DNA of 64,000 nt from AAA164-E04 sp964342825 (GTDB lineage: Bacteria > Verrucomicrobiota > Verrucomicrobiia > Limisphaerales > AAA164-E04). A program made the position numbers and the translations under genes. Positions 53,282 through 61,630 of the stretch are shown here, in pieces (the first letter of the stretch is position 1; each line of letters begins with the position of its first letter). Below the pieces are notes generated by a model. It was not told where the DNA came from and searched no databases. It saw only the letters and a list, made by a program, of their open reading frames with translations. The stretch is from contig CAYFHO010000018.1 of assembly GCA_964342825.1 (NCBI GenBank), positions 3,800-67,799 of the forward strand, in the 5' to 3' direction.

Positions 53282-54202
53282 TCAACGAAATGCAAGTGCC
53301 TTGGCGCGATCAATCAGAAAATCGGCCAATACTTTGTCAAAGGGTTGCGTTGTCATGATTTCCCGGTAATCACTGTTGCATTCGTGACAGCCTTTTTGCA
53401 GTGCCGATTGAAATTGCCGGAATTGATCCAGGTAGGCTTCGCGAACCATGGCGGGTTCCGTCACCATGCTGAAGCTGCTTTCCAAGTCCGCAAATCGTAT
53501 CGGGCGATCAAATTCAAAATCCAATTCCTGACGATCCAGGATGTGAAACAAGGCCACGTCATGTTTTTGAAATCTCAGATGCTGAAATCCACTCATCAGC
53601 GGTTCGATGTCTGTGAAACAATCCGAGAACACCAGAACCAATGCCCTGCGTTTCGCTTTTTCCGCCAATTCGTGAAGTGTTTCGGTCAAACCGGTTTGCC
53701 CTTTACCTTTCACTTCTTTCAAAAGGTTCAGCATCAGTTGAAGGTGCGACGGAGTTCGTTTGGGAGGAAGTTCGGTGATGATTTTTGGGCCAACGGTCAC
53801 CAGTCCGGCCGCATCTCCCTGGCGGATGATTTGATATGCCAGATGAGCAATGAGTTTGATGGCGAAATCCAGTTTACTCGTGTCTCCGCTTTTGAAGTTC
53901 ATCGAACCGCTGCAATCCAACACGAAATAGCAGCGCAGGTTGGTTTCCGCTTCGAACTCCTTCAGGTAATAACGATCTGTTCTCCCCAGCACCCGCCAGT
54001 CAAGACGCCTCAGGTCATCTCCGGGCACGTACTGTCGATACTCCGCAAATTCCACGCTGGACCCTCGATGAGGACTCCGGTGCATACCCGACACGGAACC
54101 CTCCATCGCAAAGCGAGCCACCAGAGGCTGGGCTGCCAACTGTGCGGCTACCTTGGGATCTATCAATCCGCTGTCTTTGGTCTCATTTTCAGCCATATTC
54201 AA
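53282..54202 (-). CDS. DUF58 (VWA-like) protein
   Basis: 306 residues. The DUF58 hallmark region is RGSSVEFAEYRQYVPGDDLR, followed by RLDWRVLGRTDRYYLKEFEA, then a VWA strand with a MIDAS motif (YFVLDCSGSMNFKSG). The C-terminal VWA part includes RRALVLVFSDCFTDIEPLMS. There are no membrane helices, so it is a cytoplasmic adaptor that normally works with the MoxR ATPase encoded just upstream (57-base gap). A Met two codons further in is an equally good start. A 505-codon opposite-strand frame covers this gene but shows no protein features. Confidence 0.92.
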   Translation of the reverse strand: MNMAENETKDSGLIDPKVAAQLAAQPLVARFAMEGSVSGMHRSPHRGSSVEFAEYRQYVPGDDLRRLDWRVLGRTDRYYLKEFEAETNLRCYFVLDCSGSMNFKSGDTSKLDFAIKLIAHLAYQIIRQGDAAGLVTVGPKIITELPPKRTPSHLQLMLNLLKEVKGKGQTGLTETLHELAEKAKRRALVLVFSDCFTDIEPLMSGFQHLRFQKHDVALFHILDRQELDFEFDRPIRFADLESSFSMVTEPAMVREAYLDQFRQFQSALQKGCHECNSDYREIMTTQPFDKVLADFLIDRAKALAFR

Positions 54203-54259
54203 TGGGCTGGCTCAATTTCAATGCTCATGACGAGGCGCATTATGAACAAAACCGATCGG

Positions 54260-55306
54260 TCAGGCTTTTTCGCGTTGGGCTTGCACAAGTTGTTCGATGA
54301 CGCTTCGACTGGTCACTCCTTCTGCTTGTGCCTGGAAATTCGTCAGGATTCGGTGGGCCAGCACCGGTTCTGCGACTGCCTCCAGATCTTCCAGTCTTGC
54401 CATATAACTGCCTTGAAGAACTGCGCGCGCCTTGGCTCCCCGGATCAGGTATTGAATGGCGCGAGGTCCTGCACCCCATGTGACCCATTGTTTCACAAAG
54501 GTTGGTGCTTCTTCCGAATTGGGGCGTGTCTGGCGAACCATGTCCACAGCGGTCTCATAAATATGATCTGGAACCGGAACGCGCTGGACAATTTCCTGGA
54601 ATTTCAGGACTTCTTCTCCGCTGATCAGCTTGTTCAAGGTTGGAGCGGCCTTTCCGGTGGTTTCTCTTGCTATTCTGTTTTCTTCGACTGCGGAGGGGTA
54701 ATCCACATTGATGAAAAACATAAATCGATCCAATTGCGCTTCGGGTAGGGGGTAGGTTCCTTCCTGTTCGATGGGATTCTGTGTAGCCAGAACAAAAAAG
54801 GGCGAGGGCAGGGTGAAAATTCTTCCCGCTGCGGTCACCCGATGCTCCTGCATCGCTTCCAAAAGTGCCGATTGCGTTTTGGGGGGCGTACGATTGATTT
54901 CATCTGCCAGGATGATGTTTGCGAAGATAGGCCCCTTCGAAAAGACGAAGGCTCGTTTTCCGGGTTGATCGGTTTCCTGGAGAATGTCCGTACCGGTGAT
55001 ATCGCTGGGCATCAGATCGGGGGTAAACTGAATTCGGTTGAAATCCAGTGACATGACCTGTGATAACGCATTGATAATGGTGGTTTTAGCTAATCCTGGG
55101 ACTCCCATTAATAATCCGTGTCCGCGGGCTAGAATACAAATCAGGAGGCGTTCGACAACGTCCTGTTGCCCAATGATCACCTTGCCGAGTTCTTCACGCA
55201 TCTGCTGGTACAGATCCCGTAAATGGTTGATGGCCTCCAGATCGCCCTGGCTCGGCTTCGCCACTTGATCTGAATTTGACTGCTGATTTTTTGGATCCGT
55301 GCTCAT
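54260..55306 (-). CDS. MoxR-family AAA+ ATPase
   Basis: 348 residues, full length for MoxR. Walker A is GVPGLAKT, and Walker B with the following helix is IILADEINRTPPKTQSALLE, then AMQEHRVTAAGR. Sensor 1 is LATQNPIEQEGTYPLPEAQL, then DRFMF. The C-terminal lid contains WGAGPRAIQYLIRGAKARAV, with the sensor-2 arginine. MoxR ATPases act as chaperones that remodel or load cofactors onto VWA-domain partners. Here the DUF58, BatA and VWA genes follow in order, the classic arrangement. It is the first gene of the minus-strand operon, divergent from purH with a 99-base gap that must hold both promoters. Confidence 0.95.
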   Translation of the reverse strand: MSTDPKNQQSNSDQVAKPSQGDLEAINHLRDLYQQMREELGKVIIGQQDVVERLLICILARGHGLLMGVPGLAKTTIINALSQVMSLDFNRIQFTPDLMPSDITGTDILQETDQPGKRAFVFSKGPIFANIILADEINRTPPKTQSALLEAMQEHRVTAAGRIFTLPSPFFVLATQNPIEQEGTYPLPEAQLDRFMFFINVDYPSAVEENRIARETTGKAAPTLNKLISGEEVLKFQEIVQRVPVPDHIYETAVDMVRQTRPNSEEAPTFVKQWVTWGAGPRAIQYLIRGAKARAVLQGSYMARLEDLEAVAEPVLAHRILTNFQAQAEGVTSRSVIEQLVQAQREKA

Positions 55307-55359
55307 GAAATATGTTGTGTAATCAAGATGAGGTTGCCCCTCAGGTCAATCCCGTAATT

Positions 55360-55396
55360 TTGACGGTTGACGTTCACAGGATTTGTCCTGTTTGAT
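55360..55396 (+). promoter_or_regulatory. Candidate purH promoter with palindrome in the spacer
   Basis: TTGACG occurs twice (55360-55365 and 55367-55372). The second copy is 18 bases from TTTGAT (55391-55396), a passable -10. The spacer carries the perfect inverted repeat ACAGGA-TTTG-TCCTGT (55376-55391), the position expected for a repressor site or a small hairpin. Transcription would start only a few bases before the purH ATG at 55406. Read by eye; no regulator is identified. Confidence 0.35.
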
Positions 55397-55405
55397 TTCG
55401 GGGCA

Positions 55406-56974
55406 ATGACGCAGAAGATTCAACGTGCTCTCATATCGGTTTCAGACAAATCGGGATTGATCCCGTTCGCCCAAAAACTCACCGAATCAGGGGTGGCTCT
55501 GATTTCAACAGGAGGCACCGCCAAAGCGATTCGTGAGGCGGGGATGGAGGTGACGGATTTAAGTGATTACACCGGATTTCCCGAGATGTTGGATGGGCGC
55601 GTGAAAACGCTGCACCCGAAAGTGCACGGCGGTTTGCTTTATCTGCGTGAAAACGAAGCCCATTGTGAAACGGTCGCCAAACACGGAATCGCCCCGATCG
55701 ATTTGGTCGTGGTGAATCTTTACCCTTTCGAAGCCACCATTGCCAAACCTGATGTCACGCTGGAGGAAGCGATCGAGAATATTGACATTGGTGGCCCTTC
55801 CATGCTGCGCAGCGCAGCCAAAAATCATCAAAGCGTTACCGTGGTGGTTGATCCGGCGGACTATGACAAGGTTGCGGATCAGATTTCTCAACAAGGGGGC
55901 ACTACCTTGGAATTTCGGCGTCTGCTTGCGGCTAAAGTCTACGCCCGAACGGCTGCCTACGATGCCACGATAGCCAATCACCTGGCAGGTGAGTTTGAAA
56001 AACTTGCGGCTGAAGATGGGCAGGTGAGTCAGACTCCCAGAACTATTCATATTCAAGTGCCCAAGGTTCAGGAGTTGCGTTATGGTGAAAATCCCCATCA
56101 GGCAGCTGCTCTCTACGGTCGGTTTAATGAATACTTTCAGCAACTTCATGGTAAAGCCTTATCCTACAACAATATCCTGGACCTTACTTCTGCCCAGAGT
56201 CTGATCAGTGAGTTCGAAGGACAAGCACCGACTCTGGCTATTTTGAAACATACCAATCCCTGCGGCGTCGGGCAGGGTGGGCAGTTGCTTGAGGCTTGGG
56301 ACAAGGCATTTGCAACAGATCAACAGGCTCCTTTTGGTGGTATCATTGCATCCAATGTGCCCATGGACGGTCCTTGCGCGGAAGCCATCGCAGGTATTTT
56401 CAGCGAGGTGATTGTTGCCCCTGATTTTCAACCCGAGGCTCTTGAGATTTTGCAGAAGAAAAAGAACTTACGACTCATAAAGACCACCCAATCTCAGATC
56501 AGTACGGGTTGGCAGATACGGGCAGTGGGAGCGGATTCCTATCTGGCTCAAGCTTTTGATCAAAAAATGGTGAACGAAACCGAACTCAAGGTCGTCACCA
56601 AGCGTGCCCCGAGTGATGATGAAATGAAAGCCATGTTGTTTGGTTGGCGAGTGGTCAAGCATCTGAAATCCAATGCCATTGTTTACACCGGCAAGGATCG
56701 TACTTTGGGCGTGGGCGCAGGACAAATGAGCCGGGTCGATTCCAGTCGCATTGCGGTTTGGAAAGCTGGTGAAGCGAGTCTATCTCTGGAGGGCAGTGTG
56801 GTCTGCAGTGACGCGTTCTTTCCTTTCCCCGACGGTTTGATAGCCGCCGCAGAAGCGGGTGCCACCGCAGCCATTCAACCCGGGGGATCGGTCCGTGATG
56901 AAGAGGTCATTGCCGCAGCCAATGAACGCGACGTCGCCATGGTCTTCACCGGCAATCGTCATTTCCGCCATTAA
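55406..56974 (+). CDS. purH: Bifunctional AICAR transformylase / IMP cyclohydrolase
   Basis: 522 residues from the ATG at 55406; the frame is open upstream, but MTQKIQRALISVSDKSGLIP is the conserved start. The N-terminal MGS-type IMP cyclohydrolase domain (about 1-195) contains ISTGGTAKAIREAGMEVTDL, YTGFPEMLDGRVKTLHPKVH and IDLVVVNLYPFEATI. The C-terminal transformylase domain has ELRYGENPHQAAALYGRF, LAILKHTNPCGVGQGGQL (catalytic K-H), DQQAPFGGIIASN and SDAFFPFPDGLIAAAEAGAT. It catalyses the last two steps of IMP synthesis in the cytoplasm. It stands alone as a single-gene transcript, divergent from moxR. The 200 bases after it hold no gene and no clear terminator. Confidence 0.97.
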   Translation: MTQKIQRALISVSDKSGLIPFAQKLTESGVALISTGGTAKAIREAGMEVTDLSDYTGFPEMLDGRVKTLHPKVHGGLLYLRENEAHCETVAKHGIAPIDLVVVNLYPFEATIAKPDVTLEEAIENIDIGGPSMLRSAAKNHQSVTVVVDPADYDKVADQISQQGGTTLEFRRLLAAKVYARTAAYDATIANHLAGEFEKLAAEDGQVSQTPRTIHIQVPKVQELRYGENPHQAAALYGRFNEYFQQLHGKALSYNNILDLTSAQSLISEFEGQAPTLAILKHTNPCGVGQGGQLLEAWDKAFATDQQAPFGGIIASNVPMDGPCAEAIAGIFSEVIVAPDFQPEALEILQKKKNLRLIKTTQSQISTGWQIRAVGADSYLAQAFDQKMVNETELKVVTKRAPSDDEMKAMLFGWRVVKHLKSNAIVYTGKDRTLGVGAGQMSRVDSSRIAVWKAGEASLSLEGSVVCSDAFFPFPDGLIAAAEAGATAAIQPGGSVRDEEVIAAANERDVAMVFTGNRHFRH

Positions 56975-57176
56975 TACAATTTGGATTCCATCCTCAAGTG
57001 GGCTATGCAGAAACTGAGGCAGCTGGATGAAGAGTGATCAGCCGCAAAAGTCAAAGGTTGATCCGGTTCAGCCAAAACTAAAGTTCCTTTCTTTTGCCAT
57101 GGGTTCATGAGTTCAATTCTATTTGGACTCGGTTAATCAATTAGCACTATAGCTCGATTGCTCGCCCATTGCGACA

Positions 57177-57614
57177 TCAGGGGCTGAAGTTCAGAAGCTC
57201 CAATTGTAGACCTGCTTTTTTAAATTTTTTAAAATCCTTGTCAAAAGTAACGAATTCATACCCTCCTGCCATGGCGAAGGAGGCAAGGTATGCATCCGTC
57301 CACAGATTGCGATGAGGCTTCGGTGATTCACCTAATTTTGGGAAAAACATTTCTAATTGTTTCGGCTCTGCTGCGAAATGACAATGATCGCTTTTTACAA
57401 TGGCTTGAACCAACTTCGCAGCACTATTATTGGTGAGCACTTCAGAACCCATGATGGCAGGATTGGTCAAGTGTCTCAGTAAGGCCATTTGAACCACCCG
57501 GCAGATGACAAAGTCTTGTTTCACTTTGCTGGCCCAATCCTTGGCCATTGCATTGGCTGAGTGACTTTGCCAGACCAGTGGCAACCATACGTTAACGTCC
57601 AAAAACTTTTGCAT
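57177..57614 (-). CDS. VapC-like PIN-domain toxin
   Basis: 145 residues, the usual PIN-toxin length. The first acidic residue is in KFLDVNVWLPLVWQSH (Asp5), and the C-terminal acidic cluster is in NLWTDAYLASFAMAGGYEFV, then TFDKDFKKF. Together these supply the carboxylates that bind Mg2+/Mn2+ for RNA cleavage. The start overlaps the end of the antitoxin gene by 23 bases, the usual coupling for vapBC. Its target RNA is unknown; tRNAs or rRNA are typical for the family. The acidic residues look intact, so it is probably active. Confidence 0.88.
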   Translation of the reverse strand: MQKFLDVNVWLPLVWQSHSANAMAKDWASKVKQDFVICRVVQMALLRHLTNPAIMGSEVLTNNSAAKLVQAIVKSDHCHFAAEPKQLEMFFPKLGESPKPHRNLWTDAYLASFAMAGGYEFVTFDKDFKKFKKAGLQLELLNFSP

Positions 57615-57897
57615 GACGTTCCAGATCGTCTGTTATTTCTGCGTCCTTAAGGTTTTGTGGGCTGACATTTGCCTCATCTGATGAGTTCGAACGGATCATG
57701 GGCAGCTTGAATTGTCCATGAGTTTCTAAATGGATTCCAGCTGGTAAATTTTGTTCAACTTTCGAAAGGCAATCCTCTCCTTCCAGGTAAAGTTTAAGCG
57801 CATGGTTGATCACATCAGTCATCCTGATGCCGTCCAATGCTGCCTTGGATCTGGCTTTACGAAGCAGAGGCTCTCCGATATCCACTGTCGTTCTCAT
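57592..57897 (-). CDS. VapB-like antitoxin (ribbon-helix-helix type)
   Basis: 101 residues from the ATG complementary to 57895-57897. The frame is open upstream, but those codons run through the operator palindrome. The N-terminal MRTTVDIGEPLLRKARSKAA, then LDGIRMTDVINHALKLYLEG is a short strand plus two helices, as in VapB/DUF2191 antitoxins that dimerise and bind DNA. The charged C-terminal tail (about 50-101) would wrap the toxin. It is the first gene of a two-gene operon with the PIN toxin. Autoregulation is suggested by the double palindrome immediately upstream of its start codon. Confidence 0.82.
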   Translation of the reverse strand: MRTTVDIGEPLLRKARSKAALDGIRMTDVINHALKLYLEGEDCLSKVEQNLPAGIHLETHGQFKLPMIRSNSSDEANVSPQNLKDAEITDDLERHAKVFGR

Positions 57898-57934
57898 GTT
57901 TGCATCTTGATGGTTTACACATCTTGATGCAAAC
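57898..57934 (-). promoter_or_regulatory. Palindromic operator of the vapBC operon
   Basis: A perfect nine-base inverted repeat, GTTTGCATC / GATGCAAAC, spans 57898-57934. Inside it, the near-palindrome CATCTTGATG occurs twice (57903-57912 and 57920-57929), 17 bases apart centre to centre. This suits two adjacent antitoxin dimers. It abuts the antitoxin start codon, so bound protein would block transcription or initiation. No -35/-10 pair was convincing. Confidence 0.65.
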
Positions 57935-58062
57935 AAAATTTGTGTCCTTGAAACGGGATCGATAGTTCTGTCACCGGCGATCTTGGAGTCTGCCATGAAA
58001 CGAAGTTAACACGACAGCATCACAGGGGAGCATGAAGTTTATTATTCCAGCATAAGATCGCC

Positions 58063-58090
58063 TTGGCGGTATCCAAATCTCTGATATATT
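58063..58090 (+). promoter_or_regulatory. Candidate promoter of the solitary DUF1501 gene
   Basis: TTGGCG (58063-58068) and TATATT (58085-58090) are separated by 16 bases. Transcription would start close to the first ATG at 58097, giving a leaderless or very short-leader mRNA. By-eye match only. Confidence 0.35.
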
Positions 58091-58096
58091 GAACTC

Positions 58097-59548
58097 ATGC
58101 TGTGTGAATCTGACATGGAAAAAACCTCTAATCGTCGTGAGTTTTTATCACGTTGTGGAATGGGTTTTGGTGCGGTAGGACTGCATTCTTTAATGGGATC
58201 GGCTGGTTTTCTCTCCTCCCGGTCCAGGGCGGCTGCCGATGTCAGTATTCCTTTGGCTCCGAAGCCATCTCAATTCCCGGGTAAAGCCAAACGTGTGATT
58301 CATTTGTTCATGAATGGTGGTCCGTCACATGTGGATACCTTCGATCCCAAGCCGATGCTGGACAAGTATGCAGGCAAGATGCTGCCAACCGGTAATCTAA
58401 AGACTGAACGTCAAACTGGGGCCGCTTTTGCTTCACCCTGGAAATTTAAGAAATATGGTCAAAGCGGCATTGAGGTGAGTGAGCTTTTTCCTCATGTGGC
58501 CGGGTGTATCGATGACATTGCAGTCATTCGATCCATGAAGGCCGATGTGCCCAATCACGAACCTTCGCTCATGCTCATGAACTGTGGAGAAGCGCGGCTG
58601 GTGCGACCCAGTGTGGGCTCGTGGGTGACTTATGGGTTGGGTTCTGAAAATCAGAATTTGCCGGGTTTCATGGTCATGTGCCCGGGTGGTTATCCCATTC
58701 AGGAATCCCAGAACTGGCAGTCGGGTTTCTTGCCGGGTGTGTTTCAGGGAACTTACATCGACACCAAGAATCGTGAGGTCGAGAAGCTCATCGAACACAT
58801 CAAGAATCATGATCTTTCCCTATCGGCTCAGCGGCGTCAATTGGATCTGTTGAAACGGATCAATCGTAAACACGCTTCTGAACGAGCCAACGACCCGCAA
58901 TTGGAAGCCAGGATTCAATCTTTCGAACTGGCCTATCGCATGCAGTTGGACGCCACCGATGCTTTCGATATCCAGAAGGAACCTGAATATATTCGCGAGA
59001 TGTACGGCGATGGTGTGCAGGGGAGGCAGATGCTCATCGCACGACGTCTCGCTGAACGTGGTGTGAGGTTTATTCAAATCTGGCACGGACAGGGGCAACC
59101 CTGGGATAATCATGATGACATCGAGAAAAACCATGGACGGCTGGCCCAGCAAAGTGATCAACCCATCGCTGCATTGCTTACAGACCTGAAACAACGTGGC
59201 ATGCTCGAGGATACTTTGGTGATTTGGGGTGGGGAATTCGGGCGCACCCCGACGGTGGAGTTACCCAAACCGGGCGCCAATGCAGGGAAAATTAACGGGC
59301 GTGATCACAACAATCACGGCTTCACCATGTGGATGGCCGGCGGTGGTGTGCGGGGTGGTTACGTTCATGGTGCCACCGATGAGTTTGGATTCAAAGCGGT
59401 CAAGGACACGGTGCATGTCCACGATTTGCATGCGACCATGCTGGCTTTGCTTGGTTTTGATCATGAAAAGTTCACCTTCCGTTACGCCGGACGCGACTTC
59501 CGTTTGACCGATGTGGCCGGTAATGTGGTCAAAGAATTGATCGCCTGA
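58097..59548 (+). CDS. DUF1501 Tat-exported protein without a cytochrome partner
   Basis: 483 residues; a start at 58115 (MEKTSNRREFLSR) is equally possible. The Tat motif is NRREFLSRCGMGFGAVGLHS. The DUF1501 body is intact: RVIHLFMNGGPSHVDTFDPK, SVGSWVTYGLGSENQNLPGF, ARRLAERGVRFIQIWHGQGQ, DTLVIWGGEFGRTPTVEL, NNHGFTMWMAGGGVRGG and HVHDLHATMLALLGFDHEKF. It has the canonical GGPSHVDTFDPKP motif and so serves as the reference for the altered copy at 30853. Unlike the three other DUF1501 genes here, it has no DUF1549/1553 gene beside it: vapBC lies upstream and a repeat region downstream. Confidence 0.92.
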   Translation: MLCESDMEKTSNRREFLSRCGMGFGAVGLHSLMGSAGFLSSRSRAAADVSIPLAPKPSQFPGKAKRVIHLFMNGGPSHVDTFDPKPMLDKYAGKMLPTGNLKTERQTGAAFASPWKFKKYGQSGIEVSELFPHVAGCIDDIAVIRSMKADVPNHEPSLMLMNCGEARLVRPSVGSWVTYGLGSENQNLPGFMVMCPGGYPIQESQNWQSGFLPGVFQGTYIDTKNREVEKLIEHIKNHDLSLSAQRRQLDLLKRINRKHASERANDPQLEARIQSFELAYRMQLDATDAFDIQKEPEYIREMYGDGVQGRQMLIARRLAERGVRFIQIWHGQGQPWDNHDDIEKNHGRLAQQSDQPIAALLTDLKQRGMLEDTLVIWGGEFGRTPTVELPKPGANAGKINGRDHNNHGFTMWMAGGGVRGGYVHGATDEFGFKAVKDTVHVHDLHATMLALLGFDHEKFTFRYAGRDFRLTDVAGNVVKELIA

Positions 59549-59553
59549 TCCAA

Positions 59554-59739
59554 CAAAAAATGGAGGGATCGGTTCCACCCGTTCCCATACTTCAACCTCG
59601 ACAACACACTTCCTTGAATAACGTGGAACGCGGAAAGCCGAAGACCAATCGCCAGCCAACGGTGCCTCCACTGAAACTGACCCGATTATTCGGCACCGTT
59701 AAGGATTGAATTGGGACTCACAGGAGTTCGTCCCTCCCG
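59554..59739. repeat. Intergenic tandem repeat, unit 1
   Basis: First of two head-to-tail copies with a period of 186 bases. It begins CAAAAAATGGAGGGATCGG, six bases after the DUF1501 stop, and ends near CAGGAGTTCGTCCCTCCCG. The copies match closely except in an internal segment around 59611-59630. Near the end, GGGAC and GTCCC flank the CAGGAGTT loop and can form a hairpin. There is no open frame of note, so it is an intergenic repeat or small structured element. Confidence 0.8.
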
Positions 59740-59922
59740 CAAAAAATGGAGGGATCGGTTCCACCCGTTCCCATACTTCAACCTCGACAATACGCCTACT
59801 TTAAAAACGTGGAACGTGGAAAGCCAAAGACCAATCGCCAGCCGACGGTGCCTCCACTGAAACCGTCCCGATCTTTCAGCACTCTTAAGGATTGGAGTGG
59901 GACGCACAGGAGTTCGTCCCGC
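59740..59922. repeat. Intergenic tandem repeat, unit 2
   Basis: Second copy of the element, about 183 bases, directly following unit 1. Its terminal hairpin is better formed than in unit 1: GGGACG and CGTCCC enclose CACAGGAGTT. Shared blocks are GGGATCGGTTCCACCCGTTC, ACGTGGAACG and CGGTGCCTCCACTGAAAC. The copies differ by scattered substitutions, so the duplication is not very recent. Confidence 0.8.
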
Positions 59923-59938
59923 CGAATTCGGAATTCAA

Positions 59939-59972
59939 TAAAAAAGGAGGAATCCATCTCAGATTCCTCCTT
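59939..59972 (-). terminator. leuA intrinsic terminator
   Basis: A perfect 11-base stem, AAGGAGGAATC (59944-59954) / GATTCCTCCTT (59962-59972), with a 7-base loop. Read on the minus strand it is followed by TTTTTATT, as needed to stop transcription coming out of leuA, whose stop codon lies 33 bases before. The other strand lacks a T-run. Confidence 0.85.
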
Positions 59973-60004
59973 CGCGTTTGATTCTTCTTACTTGTCTCTG
60001 TCGA

Positions 60005-61582
60005 TTAAGGCTGAGCCTTTTTCTTTGATTTTCTTGATTCGCTGGACATGTAGCGATTGACCGCGTTCAGATAGGCTTTCGCGCTGGCAACGATCACATC
60101 AGTACTGGCACCTTTTCCGGTGACGAGTTCTCCATCTCCAAAATCCACTTTGACCATGACTTCTCCCAAGGCATCCTTACCTTGTGAAACGGCGCGGATA
60201 TTGTAGTCCTTCAAGGTCCCGTGTGTCTTGGTCAAACGATCGATCGCTTTCAAGGCTGCATCGACCGGTCCGTCACCGATGCCTGCATCTTCGAGGATTT
60301 CCGGTTTGCCGGATTTTTTCTTCTTGGCTTTAACCAGGCGAACTGCAGCGGTTGGAATGGCCTGTGTGCCCGTTGTGACGCTGACATAATCCAAGGACCA
60401 GGTTTCGGGTACTTCCGTGATGTGACCCTCCACCAAGGCTCCGAGGTCGTCATCGTAAACGAATTTCTTTTTGTCGCCGATTTCCTTGAACCTGGCAAAG
60501 ATGGCCGAGACTTCTTCATCGGTCATCTTGAAACCCAAATGCTTCAGTCTGGCATTCACAGCCGCACGACCACTGTGTTTGGTGAGTGGCAACTCGGTTT
60601 TGCCCCAACCCACCACCTCGGGATCCACAATTTCATAGGTCTCGCGTTTCTTCAGGATGCCGTCCTGATGGATACCGCTCGAGTGGGCGAAAGCATTTTC
60701 ACCTACAATCGCCTTGCTGCGTTGAACCACCAAACCGCTCATTCGGGAAACCAATCTTGAGGATTTCACAATCTCCTTGGTGTTCACTCCGCATTTGTAG
60801 CCCTTGTAGATATCTGCGCGGGTCTTCAATGCCATGACAATTTCTTCCAGAGCCGCATTACCAGCGCGTTCTCCAATCCCGTTGACCGTGCATTCGACTT
60901 GGCGTGCTCCTGCGCGGACCGCTGCCAGGGAGTTGGCTACGGCCAAACCCAAATCGTTGTGACAATGCACGCTGATGATGGCTTTGCCGGATTTGAATTC
61001 AGGAACCTCGTTGTAAAGGTGACCGATCAATTCGCCGAATTCCACAGGTACGGCCCAACCAACCGTATCCGGGATGTTCACGGTGGTGGCACCTGCGGCC
61101 ACAACTTCTTTGCAAACTTTGACCAGGAAATCGGGTTCTGTACGAGATCCATCCTCGGGTGAGAACTCCACGTCATCGACGTATTGCTTCGCCCGCTGAA
61201 CTCCTTTGACCGCCAAACGAATGATTTCATCTTCGGCTTTGCCCAATTTGAAATCGCGATGAATTTTGGATGTCGCCAAAAACACATGAATGCGTCCTTT
61301 CTTGCCGGCGGGTTTGACAGCTTCACCGGCGGCATCAATGTCTTTGGTCACGCAACGGGCGAGTCCGGCAATCGTCGGGCCTTTGATTTCCTTGGCGATC
61401 TTTTGAACCGCCGTGAAATCGCCGTCACTGATCACCGGGAATCCGGCCTCGATCACGTCCACCTTGAGTCGTGCCAGCTGACGTGCCACTTCGAGCTTCT
61501 CACGCAGATTCATGGAAGCTCCCGGGCACTGTTCGCCGTCACGCAGGGTGGTGTCAAAGATGAGGATGCGATTATTCTTCAT
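60005..61582 (-). CDS. leuA: 2-isopropylmalate synthase
   Basis: 525 residues, full length for the bacterial LeuA type 1 enzyme. It catalyses acetyl-CoA + 2-oxoisovalerate to 2-isopropylmalate, the first committed step of leucine synthesis. The catalytic barrel starts ILIFDTTLRDGEQCPGASMN (Arg14/Asp15), with FSPEDGSRTEPDFL, the metal-binding HxH in ISVHCHNDLGLAVANSLAA (H206, H208), and CTVNGIGERAGNAALEEIVM. HSSGIHQDGILK follows in the linker. The C-terminal regulatory LeuA-dimer domain (about 385-510, PTAAVRLVKAKKKKSGKPEI and GKGASTDVIVASAKAYLNAV) should bind leucine. Leucine control therefore appears twice: allosterically here, and through the attenuator upstream. Confidence 0.97.
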   Translation of the reverse strand: MKNNRILIFDTTLRDGEQCPGASMNLREKLEVARQLARLKVDVIEAGFPVISDGDFTAVQKIAKEIKGPTIAGLARCVTKDIDAAGEAVKPAGKKGRIHVFLATSKIHRDFKLGKAEDEIIRLAVKGVQRAKQYVDDVEFSPEDGSRTEPDFLVKVCKEVVAAGATTVNIPDTVGWAVPVEFGELIGHLYNEVPEFKSGKAIISVHCHNDLGLAVANSLAAVRAGARQVECTVNGIGERAGNAALEEIVMALKTRADIYKGYKCGVNTKEIVKSSRLVSRMSGLVVQRSKAIVGENAFAHSSGIHQDGILKKRETYEIVDPEVVGWGKTELPLTKHSGRAAVNARLKHLGFKMTDEEVSAIFARFKEIGDKKKFVYDDDLGALVEGHITEVPETWSLDYVSVTTGTQAIPTAAVRLVKAKKKKSGKPEILEDAGIGDGPVDAALKAIDRLTKTHGTLKDYNIRAVSQGKDALGEVMVKVDFGDGELVTGKGASTDVIVASAKAYLNAVNRYMSSESRKSKKKAQP

Positions 61583-61630
61583 GTATTTATCTATTTGTTT
61601 TGCTTGTTTTTAACCATAGAACCCGCCGCA

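Noticed and set aside
53231..54748. A 505-codon plus-strand open frame opposite the DUF58 and MoxR genes
   Set aside because: It spans the antisense of two strongly conserved genes, has no recognisable domain, and its composition (many Cys, His, Phe and Gln) is that of a reverse-strand shadow.
57976..58062. Inverted repeat GGCGATCTT / AAGATCGCC upstream of vapB
   Set aside because: The arms are about 70 bases apart with no supporting structure; it is more likely coincidental than an operator or terminator.
59554..59922. CRISPR-like repeat array
   Set aside because: There are only two units of about 185 bases and no short repeats with unique spacers; this is a tandem duplication.
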